Assembly (NCBI RefSeq): GCF_900096995.1 | Contig: NZ_OANT01000002.1 | Coordinates: 186,001 to 250,000 of the forward strand | From: Acinetobacter puyangensis | GTDB taxonomy: Bacteria > Pseudomonadota > Gammaproteobacteria > Pseudomonadales > Moraxellaceae | DNA length: 64,000 nt | Direction: 5' to 3' | Shown here: positions 18,048 to 25,468 of the stretch, piece by piece | Layout of the letters: every line of letters starts with the position of its first letter | How positions within the stretch are numbered: position 1 is the first letter of the stretch | Program-made: the position numbers and the translations under genes | Notes under the pieces: model-generated | The model's input: only the letters and a program-made list of their open reading frames with translations | Told to the model about the DNA's origin: nothing | Database searches by the model: none

Positions 18048-18664
18048 TCTTTGATTGTGATTTGATTGTCCAACAGGGCGATTTTCAGCTAAAACAACAT
18101 TTCCAGTCCGAGCAAAAAGTCGTTGGTTTATTTGGCGTGTCGGGTGCAGGTAAAACGACAATATTACATAGTATTGCCGGGATTATTAAGCCGAAACAGG
18201 GCAGGATACGGATTCAGGACAGGACTTTTTTTGATTCTCGGAAGCAGATTAATTTAAGTATTCAGGCCAGACGTACAGGCATGGTATTTCAGGATGCACA
18301 ACTTTTCCCGCATTATTCGGTACAACAAAATTTATTATTCGGTTGGCAGCGTATTGCCAGTTCCGAGCGTAAATTTGAACTGGATTATGTGGTGCAGCTC
18401 TTAAAACTCGAGCATTTATTAACACGTATGCCTGCCAAACTTTCGGGTGGAGAAAAACAACGTGTGGCATTGGGACGTGCGTTATTATATTCACCACAGA
18501 TTTTGCTCTTGGATGAGCCATTATCTGCACTAGATGCTCATCACAAGACAGAAATTATTCCATTTTTTCAAAAGATTCGGGATGAGATTCATATTCCGAT
18601 GTTGTATGTCAGTCATGATGCAGAGGAGATTGCACAATTGACGGATACGCTGTGGCAGCTTTGA
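18032..18664 (+). CDS. modC: Molybdate ABC transporter ATPase, short form
   Basis: ATP-binding subunit with Walker A GVSGAGKTT, signature LSGGEKQR, Walker B ILLLDEPLSALD and switch histidine in VSHDAEE. At 210 residues it is much shorter than the about 350 of E. coli ModC: it stops about 15 residues past the H-loop, so the C-terminal Mop/TOBE domain that binds molybdate is missing. The ATG at 18032 overlaps modB by 16 nt; a GTG at 18044 would give the compact GTGA overlap and is a good alternative. Last gene of the operon, convergent with modE. Confidence 0.9.
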   Translation: MGVRVIFDCDLIVQQGDFQLKQHFQSEQKVVGLFGVSGAGKTTILHSIAGIIKPKQGRIRIQDRTFFDSRKQINLSIQARRTGMVFQDAQLFPHYSVQQNLLFGWQRIASSERKFELDYVVQLLKLEHLLTRMPAKLSGGEKQRVALGRALLYSPQILLLDEPLSALDAHHKTEIIPFFQKIRDEIHIPMLYVSHDAEEIAQLTDTLWQL

Positions 18665-18671
18665 TACAGAT

Positions 18672-19025
18672 TTAATCTTTTAAATGCTGGCCGATTTGGG
18701 CAAGCTGATGTTGAATACTTTGTTGTGCAAGGTGTTCAATTGCACGAAAAGATTGCAGTATTTGTTGTCCAAGTGGGCTAACAATTGCACCACCACCATG
18801 CGTCCCACCCGTTTGGGTTTCGACCAATGCGGATGCAAAGCACTGGTTCATGGTATCGACCAATTGCCATGCACGGCGGTAACTCATATTCATGCTTTTG
18901 GCTGCCTGTGAAATTGAACCAGTACGTTGAATAGCTTCTAGGAGTTCGGCTTTGCCAGGACCAAAGGCGATGTGTTGATCGTGTAAGATACGTAAGCGTA
19001 GATGTGATTGAATCGAATGCGGCAT
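18672..19025 (-). CDS. modE: ModE-type regulator, DNA-binding domain only
   Basis: 117 residues with the winged helix-turn-helix of ModE: FGPGKAELLEAIQRTGSISQAAKSMNMSYRRAWQLVDTMN, then ETQTGGTHGGGAIVSPLGQQIL. Full-length ModE has about 260 residues with two C-terminal Mop repeats that sense molybdate; these are absent. The gene ends 7 nt from the convergent modC stop. Its likely target is the palindrome at 13935-13958. How it senses molybdate is unclear, since neither it nor ModC carries a Mop domain. Confidence 0.88.
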   Translation of the reverse strand: MPHSIQSHLRLRILHDQHIAFGPGKAELLEAIQRTGSISQAAKSMNMSYRRAWQLVDTMNQCFASALVETQTGGTHGGGAIVSPLGQQILQSFRAIEHLAQQSIQHQLAQIGQHLKD

Positions 19026-19116
19026 TTTTTTGTCCTGCTACGGATGCGGTCTTTGTATGTAATCATCATATGCAAAATACAAGGTCACTATAGGGTGGAT
19101 CGTTGGAGTCGGCAAG

Positions 19117-19719
19117 ATGTTCTTGAACTATGAGATTAAACAACATTGTGATGCAGTCATCCTAGCAGCTGGACAGGGTAGTCGCATGCAGGGCTTCAAT
19201 AAATTATTGCAACGGTTTGATGGGCAGCAAAGACAGCTAGAAAAACTGATTTTGGCACTTCGTCCAGAGGTGCAAAAACTCTGGATTAATAGTCATCGGG
19301 ATCATGACGTTTATCAAGTATTTGATCCCAATATTGCCATTTTTACAGACATACAGGCAGGATTTTTGGGGCCGATGATGGGAATGTATAGTGCTTGGCA
19401 ATATAGTCGACAAGACTGGATTTTGTTTGTGCCCTGTGATCTGTATCAAGTACCGACAAAATTACTTGATACGATGATTGAGGCTGTGCAGCAGCAACAA
19501 AGTCCGTTATGTTACGCTGTGTTTAATCAGCAGGCTTTATATCCACTTTGTTTGATGCACCGTTCAGTTCGCCCTATATTGGCACAGCAAATTGAGATGC
19601 AACAATATAGTTTATATCGTTGTTTTAAAAAATTAAATTATACTATTGCTGAGTTCGAATTAGATCATCAGCAACTGCATAGTATTAATGCATGGTCTGA
19701 ATTAAATAACAATGATTGA
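19117..19719 (+). CDS. mobA: MobA-like molybdenum cofactor nucleotidyltransferase
   Basis: 200-residue NTP-transferase that would attach GMP (or CMP) to molybdopterin. Visible are the nucleotide-binding AVILAAGQGSRMQGFNKLL, the metal-binding VPCDLYQVP, and DIQAGFLGPMMGMYSAWQ matching the MobA GPLAGL region. A GGAG ribosome site precedes the ATG. It lies divergent from modE and 81 nt before the HxlR gene. A bis-MGD cofactor is what the DMSO-reductase-superfamily enzyme at 27163 would need, which supports MobA over MocA. Confidence 0.8.
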   Translation: MFLNYEIKQHCDAVILAAGQGSRMQGFNKLLQRFDGQQRQLEKLILALRPEVQKLWINSHRDHDVYQVFDPNIAIFTDIQAGFLGPMMGMYSAWQYSRQDWILFVPCDLYQVPTKLLDTMIEAVQQQQSPLCYAVFNQQALYPLCLMHRSVRPILAQQIEMQQYSLYRCFKKLNYTIAEFELDHQQLHSINAWSELNNND

Positions 19720-19763
19720 TGATGGCATGTCTGTTTTCTTGGCAATGCAAGCTTGTAAATTAG

Positions 19764-19772
19764 TGTTATAAT
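19764..19772 (+). promoter_or_regulatory. Extended -10 promoter of the HxlR gene
   Basis: TGTTATAAT, a perfect extended -10 (TGN-TATAAT), 28 nt before the ATG at 19801. No clear -35 and no AGTTCT palindrome were found next to it. Confidence 0.5.
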
Positions 19773-19800
19773 CGTACCAGTAACCGGATATAGAAGTGAT

Positions 19801-20283
19801 ATGAAATCAGATGACATAGGTCAGCAGCCCTGCTCAATTGCTAGAACTTTAGCGATTATTGGTGATCGCTGGACAGCCATGATTATACGCAATGCTTTTT
19901 TAGGTATTCGTCGCTTTGAGGATTTACAGCGTAATCTAGGTGTAACTCGGCATATCCTGGCAGACAGATTAAAAAATCTAGTTGCAGAAGGAATTTTTGT
20001 AAAAGTTCCTTATACGGACACCCAAAAAAGGTATGAATATCGGTTAACCGAAAAAGGACTGGATTTATATCCCATTATTATGAGTATGATGAAATGGGGC
20101 GATACTTGGTTAGCTGAAGGTTTGGGTGCACCTGTAGAATATACGCATAAATTATGTGATCATAAATTTACTCCTGTTCTGGTGTGCTCGGAATGTGGCG
20201 AACCAATTAGGGCAAAAGATGTTCAGCCTTCACCAGGCCCTGGATTTTATGCCTATTATGTTAAGAAAAATCAACAAGCATAA
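19801..20283 (+). CDS. HxlR-family transcriptional regulator
   Basis: 160-residue winged-helix regulator. The N-terminal CSIARTLAIIGDRWTAMIIRNAFLGIRRFEDLQRNLGVTRHILADRLKNL is typical HxlR, with the redox- or electrophile-sensitive Cys position occupied (C11). Unusually, the C-terminus carries three more cysteines in a zinc-ribbon-like pattern (C119, C129, C132: CSECGEP). It sits in the centre of the molybdenum island, and HxlR proteins bind short dyads, so it is the best candidate for the four AGTTCT-N5-AGAACT sites nearby. The ligand is unknown. Confidence 0.85.
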   Translation: MKSDDIGQQPCSIARTLAIIGDRWTAMIIRNAFLGIRRFEDLQRNLGVTRHILADRLKNLVAEGIFVKVPYTDTQKRYEYRLTEKGLDLYPIIMSMMKWGDTWLAEGLGAPVEYTHKLCDHKFTPVLVCSECGEPIRAKDVQPSPGPGFYAYYVKKNQQA

Positions 20284-20284
20284 A

Positions 20285-20317
20285 AATATGGGTTTATCGA
20301 ATAGGTAAACCCATATT
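20285..20317. terminator. Bidirectional terminator between HxlR gene and moeA
   Basis: A 12-bp perfect stem, AATATGGGTTTA (20285-20296) with TAAACCCATATT (20306-20317), has a 9-nt loop between two convergent genes. Confidence 0.75.
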
Positions 20318-20340
20318 CAATAAACCTTTATATATCTGAT

Positions 20341-21549
20341 CTAAAAATTAATAAAATCAATCAAGCCAGTCTGATGCTGGGGTTTTATCCGTGCAATGGC
20401 ATTGGCTTGATTTAAATTACTTAACATATGCGATTGTTGCTTTTTTAAGGGGGCTAGGTGCAGTTGTCCTTGTGCTGAACAAGACAGTTTCATTCGTAAT
20501 AATTGTTCACGTGAGTCTGTTTTTATCTGGCTTAGGTCAACTTCTGCTTTTTGCCACGCAGGCTGAATTTGACCAGCACCTTGTAAGGCACGTAAAATTG
20601 TTGCCACATGCACCGACAAACAAATAAAAACTGCCGCAGGATTGCCCGGTAATCCAATTAAATAAGCACGATGCTGATGGGATTGATAAGCAGCAAAATA
20701 CAATGGTTTGCCCGGTTTTTGTGCCACTTGCCAGAAAATTTCTTTTGCGCCTAATGCCATGGAAACTGGACGAATGAGATCATAATCTCCGACGGACACA
20801 CCTCCTGTGCTGATGACCAGATCATAATGATTTAAGGCATGTGCTAGGGCCGCTTCGAGCTGTTGTTTATCATCAACCACATGCTGTAAATCTACTTGTT
20901 GTAAACCTTGCTCTTTTAACCAAGTCAGAATCATTGGACTATTGGCATCAAACACTTTGGCATCATTGTCCAATTGCGTGCTGACTTCATCGCCAGTGAT
21001 TAACACGGCAATTTTAGGCTGGCGATGTACGGTGACTTGTTGCACACCTGCCATACTCAGTGCTGCGATCAGACTGCTATTTAAATATTGTCCACGCTGT
21101 GCAAGCACCGTACCATGTGTCAGCTCTTCACCTTGATAACGAATATCTGTACCCGCTGCAATTTTTTGATTTAAATATATTTTATTCTGGTCTCTGCTGA
21201 TAATTTCCTGTCGTGCCACGGTGTCTGCCGAATCGGGCAGGCGGCCTCCAGTAAAAATACGCAAGGCTTGTCCTGTCTGCAATTCAAAATGTTGTTCAAT
21301 ACCCGCCCGAATTTCACCAATCAGTTCAAATTCTGTTTGTCCTGCGGCAATATCGGCATAACGCAAGGCATAGCCATCGACTGCACTTTGGGTAAATAAC
21401 GGTAAAGCGACTGGTGACAGTACATCATCTGCCAGAATATGTTGATGTGCCTGTAACAATGTTAAATCAGAAGGTGGCAGTGCCTGAATCTGATGATAAT
21501 GTGCCAATGCCTCATCCAGACTGATTAGGTTGCCATGCTCACAGCTCAT
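20341..21549 (-). CDS. moeA: Molybdopterin molybdenumtransferase
   Basis: 402 residues. MoeA inserts molybdate into adenylylated molybdopterin. Conserved MoeA features are visible: DDVLSPVALPLFTQSAVDGYALRYAD in domain III, the IFTGGRLPDSADTVARQE stretch, the STGGVSVGDYD catalytic motif, and FWQVAQKPGKPLYFA with LPGNPAAV. It is the last gene of moaA-moaD-moaE-moaCB-moeA, with its ATG overlapping the moaCB stop by 4 nt (ATGA). Confidence 0.95.
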   Translation of the reverse strand: MSCEHGNLISLDEALAHYHQIQALPPSDLTLLQAHQHILADDVLSPVALPLFTQSAVDGYALRYADIAAGQTEFELIGEIRAGIEQHFELQTGQALRIFTGGRLPDSADTVARQEIISRDQNKIYLNQKIAAGTDIRYQGEELTHGTVLAQRGQYLNSSLIAALSMAGVQQVTVHRQPKIAVLITGDEVSTQLDNDAKVFDANSPMILTWLKEQGLQQVDLQHVVDDKQQLEAALAHALNHYDLVISTGGVSVGDYDLIRPVSMALGAKEIFWQVAQKPGKPLYFAAYQSHQHRAYLIGLPGNPAAVFICLSVHVATILRALQGAGQIQPAWQKAEVDLSQIKTDSREQLLRMKLSCSAQGQLHLAPLKKQQSHMLSNLNQANAIARIKPQHQTGLIDFINF

Positions 21550-22469
21550 TCATAACCTCCAGGATGGGGTAAGTCACGACACACATCAAAGATATGGATC
21601 AGTGCGGGTAAAATGGCTGCCATGGATTCACTGGCACCACCACGGCTACCAGGCAACGTGATCAGCAATGAACGATCAATAAAACCGGCAATACCACGCG
21701 AGAGTGCAGCATAAGGTGTACGCTTTTGTCCAAAGGCACGGGCAGCTTCCATCAAACCACTAAGTTCCCGATCAAGCAAAGGCTGTAAAGTATCGACGGT
21801 AATATCCCGCTTACCAATCCCTGTACCGCCTACAGTGATAATACAAGCGTAAGATTGGCTTAACTCTAGAACCAGTGTTTTTAATTGTTCGGATTCGTCG
21901 GGTAAAATCTGATAATGGATCGGATCAAAACCTGCTTGTGTTAATGTTTCGAGCACCGATTTACCAGCGGTATCCGGTTTACGACCTGCCGCTACGGTAT
22001 CGGACAAGACGATGACCGCAGCCGACACTGACTGGCGTAAATGACGTTTATAATGTGATTTTCCGCCTTTTTTAACGTCCAGTTTACATTGCTGAATGAT
22101 CAATTCTTCTGGTTCGCAATGTGGTTTTAGCATGTCATAAATAGTTAATGCCGCCAGACTTGCTGCTGTCAGAGCTTCCATTTCTACACCAGTTGGCGCA
22201 ATGGTTTCTACGCTGGCACGAATAATCACTCGATCTGCCAATAATTCAAAATCCACATCAGCACGATAAATCGGTAGTGGATGGCATAAGGGAATCAGTT
22301 CATCGGTGCGTTTGGCGGCCAAAATTCCTGCAATACGGGCAGTTTTCAGTGCATCACCTTTTTCGGTATTGCCATCTCTTAGCAATTGAATGCAATGTGC
22401 AGGTGCCAGTAACTCACTGCTGGCGGTAGCAATACGATAACTTTCTGGCTTCATGCCAACATTTTTCAT
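21546..22469 (-). CDS. moaCB: Bifunctional MoaC-MoaB/MogA molybdenum cofactor protein
   Basis: 307-residue fusion. Residues 1 to about 148 are MoaC (LIPLCHPLPIYRADVDF, TGVEMEALTAASLAALTIYDM, KGGKSHY), the cyclic pyranopterin monophosphate synthase partner of MoaA. The remainder is a MoaB/MogA-type domain with VIVLSDTVAAGRKPDTAGK, TVGGTGIGKRDITVD and LPGSRGGASESM, which adenylylates molybdopterin before metal insertion. The family's usual Lys-x-x-Gln before TGVEMEAL reads ETIAP here. Fused MoaCB proteins are known in several proteobacteria. It sits between moaE (95-nt gap) and moeA (4-nt overlap). Confidence 0.92.
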   Translation of the reverse strand: MKNVGMKPESYRIATASSELLAPAHCIQLLRDGNTEKGDALKTARIAGILAAKRTDELIPLCHPLPIYRADVDFELLADRVIIRASVETIAPTGVEMEALTAASLAALTIYDMLKPHCEPEELIIQQCKLDVKKGGKSHYKRHLRQSVSAAVIVLSDTVAAGRKPDTAGKSVLETLTQAGFDPIHYQILPDESEQLKTLVLELSQSYACIITVGGTGIGKRDITVDTLQPLLDRELSGLMEAARAFGQKRTPYAALSRGIAGFIDRSLLITLPGSRGGASESMAAILPALIHIFDVCRDLPHPGGYE

Positions 22470-22564
22470 AAAACAATCTCAAATTTTAAAAGAAACTCAA
22501 ATTTCAAAACAATCTTAAATCCTAATTTAGCAATAGGATTAATTCTCTCCAACAGGTTGTTGTG

Positions 22565-23071
22565 TTAGTCATGATGACAATGTTCATGTGTCGCATGATG
22601 ATGTTTCTTCTGTGCAACCTCTGCAAAATCACGACGAATACAACAACCTTCGACAAAAATACTGGTGCCATCATGATAAAACTCCTGTTTCCAAACAGGA
22701 ACTTCATGTTTTACCCGTTCTACTGCATCTTCACAGGCAGCGAATGCTTCACGGCGATGTTCGGCACGGGCAACGGCATAGATAGCGACTTCACCAATCT
22801 CTAAATGCCCGATACGATGTACCACACGCACATAGGGGATTGCATATTGTTGTGCAATTTCCTGCTCAATGTCGCGGATCATTTTTTCGGCCAAGGGTTT
22901 ATAAGCAGTATATTTTAGGCTTTTGACGGATTTACCTTCATGATGATTGCGTACTGTACCGACAAAGAGTGCCAAACCGCCACATTCGGGAAAATGTTGC
23001 ATGGCCAGTAGCTGATCAAGATCAATGGTATGCTCCTGAATACGGGCAAGATCGGCATTGATTTCAGACAT
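22565..23071 (-). CDS. moaE: Molybdopterin synthase catalytic subunit with His-rich tail
   Basis: 168 residues. MoaE converts cyclic pyranopterin monophosphate to molybdopterin using sulfur carried on MoaD. Family motifs are FVGTVRNHHEGKSVKSLKYTAY, RVVHRIGHLEIGEVAIYAVARAEHRREAF and the active-site VKHEVPVWKQEFYHDG. The final 14 residues are extra: KKHHHATHEHCHHD, with seven histidines and one cysteine, preceded by an adjacent Cys pair. That tail looks able to bind a metal. It starts 3 nt after the moaD stop. Confidence 0.93.
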   Translation of the reverse strand: MSEINADLARIQEHTIDLDQLLAMQHFPECGGLALFVGTVRNHHEGKSVKSLKYTAYKPLAEKMIRDIEQEIAQQYAIPYVRVVHRIGHLEIGEVAIYAVARAEHRREAFAACEDAVERVKHEVPVWKQEFYHDGTSIFVEGCCIRRDFAEVAQKKHHHATHEHCHHD

Positions 23072-23074
23072 GAT

Positions 23075-23326
23075 TTAACCTCCAGCCACAGGCGGCAATA
23101 AGGCGACCAGCGTATCTTGTGTAATCATTGTCTGACGATGAACCAAGCTGTCACCAATTGCACAGGCACAACGTTCCAGATGTTGTTTGATTTCAGGTTT
23201 ATCCATACTAAACATGGTCAAGGCATCGTCAAGTTGTGTGGGGGCTTCAAATTCAAGCGTGTATTCAGCAGTGCCTGCCAGTTGCTCTAATATGCCGTAA
23301 AGTTCAAACTTTAGCTGTGACATCAA
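23075..23326 (-). CDS. moaD: Molybdopterin synthase sulfur carrier subunit
   Basis: 83-residue ubiquitin-like protein ending in the required double glycine (LLPPVAGG), which is thiocarboxylated and donates sulfur to MoaE. The 'DTLVALLPPVAGG' ending is typical. It lies between moaA and moaE; a separate sulfurylase (MoeB) is not in the window. Confidence 0.93.
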   Translation of the reverse strand: MMSQLKFELYGILEQLAGTAEYTLEFEAPTQLDDALTMFSMDKPEIKQHLERCACAIGDSLVHRQTMITQDTLVALLPPVAGG

Positions 23327-23357
23327 TGTTTACCTATCTTTATCAATCAAAATCATA

Positions 23358-24377
23358 TTAACCACCAATGGCGTGCATACTGATTTTACGCACTGGTGCC
23401 TGTTGATGGGCAATAAACCCTGCTTTTTTATACCATACCGCCTGTTGGATTGTGGCAAGCAAAAATTGTTCCTGATTTGGTTGTAGTAATGCACGCAGTG
23501 GCGTACCTGTATTGGCAAATAAACAAGTAAACAATTCACCTGTAGCAGTTAAGCGCAAACGATCACAACTTTGGCAAAAAGGTTTGCTAATGGTGGAAAT
23601 GACACCTAAATCATAATGTTCATTTAAACGATAGATTGTCGCAGGATCATGTTGTCGTTGCTGTTTTTGAATCTGGAAATAAGGTTTAAGTTTTTGAATA
23701 ATTTCATCTTCACTCATAACTTTTTCACGTTGCCAGTGCTCTGGTTGATCTAGTGGCATATATTCAATAAAGCGTAGAGGTAGATGTTGTTGATAGGCCC
23801 ATTGGGTTAATTCCACAATTTCATTGGCATTTTTATCCGCCAGTACCACGCAATTTAATTTGATTTTGAGGCCTGCCTGTTGTGCAGCAGTAATACCTTC
23901 TAGTACCGGTCCAATCTGTTTTTGTGTCATGCTAAAAAAAGTGTCGGCACGAATACTGTCCAGACTGATATTGATATCATCCAAACCTGCCTGTTTTAGT
24001 GCAATTGCATATTTTTTGAGATAAAACGCATTGCTGGTCATAGAAATGCGTTTTAAACCATGTATCTTAAGATGCTGTAAGTTCTCAATGAAATGTACAA
24101 TGCCTTGTCGCATCAAAGGCTCGCCACCGGTTAAACGGATATGCTCAATACCCAGTTTCACCATGATCTGACAAAACTTGAGGAGCTCTTCAAAACTAAG
24201 CAAATCTTTCTTCGCCAGCCATTCTGGGTGATCCGGCATACAGTAATCACAACGGAAATTACAGCGGTCAGTCAATGAAATACGTAACTTACGTTTATAG
24301 CGTCCAAACTGATCCACAAGTTGAGACGATTGGGGCTCAACTGGAAAGGCGGGTGTAAACGCTATGGCTTGTGTCAT
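23358..24377 (-). CDS. moaA: GTP 3',8-cyclase
   Basis: 339-residue radical-SAM enzyme for the first step of molybdopterin synthesis, GTP to 3',8-cyclo-GTP. The N-terminal 4Fe-4S motif is C39-x3-C43-x2-C46 (TDRCNFRCDYCMP). The C-terminal cluster motif FCQSCDRLRLTATGELFTCLF and the required Gly-Gly terminus (HAIGG) are present. The frame opens with GTG at 24389, but the ATG at 24377 is preceded by AAAGGTGG at an 8-nt spacing and is taken as the start. First gene of the moa operon; an AGTTCT-type operator lies 80 bp upstream. Confidence 0.95.
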   Translation of the reverse strand: MTQAIAFTPAFPVEPQSSQLVDQFGRYKRKLRISLTDRCNFRCDYCMPDHPEWLAKKDLLSFEELLKFCQIMVKLGIEHIRLTGGEPLMRQGIVHFIENLQHLKIHGLKRISMTSNAFYLKKYAIALKQAGLDDINISLDSIRADTFFSMTQKQIGPVLEGITAAQQAGLKIKLNCVVLADKNANEIVELTQWAYQQHLPLRFIEYMPLDQPEHWQREKVMSEDEIIQKLKPYFQIQKQQRQHDPATIYRLNEHYDLGVISTISKPFCQSCDRLRLTATGELFTCLFANTGTPLRALLQPNQEQFLLATIQQAVWYKKAGFIAHQQAPVRKISMHAIGG

Positions 24378-24456
24378 GAAATCATCCACCTTTTTATTTG
24401 AGATGATGAAGCTGGAAATATAAATACTATAGCAAAATAAAACAATAACATCTTTT

Positions 24457-24473
24457 AATTCTTTTTTGGAACT
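24457..24473. promoter_or_regulatory. Candidate HxlR-type operator, moaA promoter
   Basis: AATTCTTTTTTGGAACT, 10 of 12 arm positions matching AGTTCT-N5-AGAACT, 80 bp upstream of the moaA ATG. Confidence 0.45.
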
Positions 24474-24821
24474 TATTTTTTTGAAAATTTAATTTGTCTT
24501 TGACAAATTTTTTAACTTTAAAAAAGCTTTACCTGATGAGAATATATCTTAGCAGCTCAAAGATTCTTTTTAAGCGTAATAAGGCAATCTCAACTTTAAT
24601 TCATAAATAACATAAAATTGTTAATTTTACACAAATATTGCTCGCCTCACTGCCTTTGGCGAGTGGGTGAGATCCCGTCTTGGCTGTCAATCAAAATTGC
24701 AAAAAACATAAGATTTTAGTGTCTTAGTGAAAAATGATATTCCTAAATAAGTTGAGATTGGCGCAGTAATATAAAATTTATAGATTCAGTATCTTAAGCA
24801 GTTTATTTAAGGTTATTTGAT

Positions 24822-24908
24822 ATGGGTGCGAGTAAAGGTACTGCAAAAAGTGAAGTTGATGGTGATATTACAAAAAACTTATCTCCTCTGAATAGCAAAT
24901 ATTTATGA
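24822..24908 (+). CDS. Small ORF of 28 codons, unknown
   Basis: ATG preceded by TAAGG at 9-10 nt, encoding 28 residues that begin MGASKGTAKSEVDGDI, a soluble, polar peptide. No family recognised. It lies in the leader of the ferredoxin operon and its stop codon overlaps a 16-bp palindrome. It may be a leader peptide, the remnant of a larger gene, or chance. Confidence 0.25.
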   Translation: MGASKGTAKSEVDGDITKNLSPLNSKYL

Positions 24909-24919
24909 TAATTATCATA
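24904..24919. promoter_or_regulatory. Perfect 16-bp palindrome, Fur-box-like
   Basis: TATGATAATTATCATA is a perfect palindrome with the TGATAA/TTATCA halves used by Fur-family repressors, though closer spaced than the standard 19-bp box. It lies about 150 bp before the ferredoxin gene. Confidence 0.4.
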
Positions 24920-25022
24920 GTGTTAACTATTTATTAATGACTTGCTTTTATAGTCTTGCAATGATTTTTGTATAAGTTATTTGGTTTTAACATTTAATAA
25001 AGTCTTCTAATTTTACAAAAAT

Positions 25023-25039
25023 AGTTCTATTATAGAACT
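25023..25039. promoter_or_regulatory. Candidate HxlR-type operator, ferredoxin operon (perfect dyad)
   Basis: AGTTCTATTATAGAACT is a perfect dyad with a 5-nt centre and the best copy of the four. It ends 27 nt before the ferredoxin start codon, so it should cover the -10 or start-point region. Confidence 0.6.
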
Positions 25040-25066
25040 TAATAAATATTGATGAGAGATCAAAGT

Positions 25067-25405
25067 ATGGCCTTTGTGGTGTTAGAAGAATGTATCCAAT
25101 GTAAACATACGGACTGTGTTGCGGTATGTCCTGTAGATTGCTTTTATGAAGGACCTAATTTTTTGGTGATTAATCCAGATGAATGTATTGATTGTGCATT
25201 ATGTGAGCCAGAATGTCCTATAGATGCCATTCGCTCAGAAGACGATGTCCCCGAAGATCAACAGCATTTTATTGAGTTAAATGCGGTGTTATCTCAACAT
25301 CCGAATTGGCAAGTGATTAATGAGAAAAAAGAGGCCTTACCTGAACACGAAAAATGGCATGGGGTCGCAGAAAAGTTACAAAATCTGGATCGAAATGGTG
25401 CATAA
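25067..25405 (+). CDS. fdxA: 7Fe ferredoxin (FdxA type)
   Basis: 112-residue ferredoxin. Nine N-terminal cysteines (C9, C12, C17, C21, C25, C40, C43, C46, C50) match the Azotobacter FdI layout with one 3Fe-4S and one 4Fe-4S cluster, and the C-terminal extension fits that family. The frame is open from a TTG at 25049, but the ATG at 25067 has GAGAGA upstream and yields the usual MAFVV start. It is first in an operon with a ferredoxin-NADP reductase and a molybdoenzyme, so it probably carries electrons between them. Confidence 0.93.
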   Translation: MAFVVLEECIQCKHTDCVAVCPVDCFYEGPNFLVINPDECIDCALCEPECPIDAIRSEDDVPEDQQHFIELNAVLSQHPNWQVINEKKEALPEHEKWHGVAEKLQNLDRNGA

Positions 25406-25468
25406 CATGACAGTCGACACATTATTTATTTTCATTACGAACGTTAATTGCTAAATGGGGAGCTTGAG

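Larger units (their letters stand above)
24378..25066. other. Divergent regulatory region: moaA operon / ferredoxin operon
   Basis: 689 bp, AT-rich. Contents in order are an operator candidate (24457-24473), the palindrome AATTTGTC-TTT-GACAAATT (24491-24509), an isolated GC-rich structured patch (about 24641-24690), a 28-codon ORF (24822-24908), a perfect 16-bp palindrome (24904-24919) and a second operator (25023-25039). No recognised riboswitch consensus. Confidence 0.55.

Noticed and set aside
24378..24700. Molybdenum-cofactor riboswitch upstream of moaA
   Set aside because: Expected by analogy with other gammaproteobacteria, but I could not recognise the conserved cores; only an unassigned structured patch is reported.
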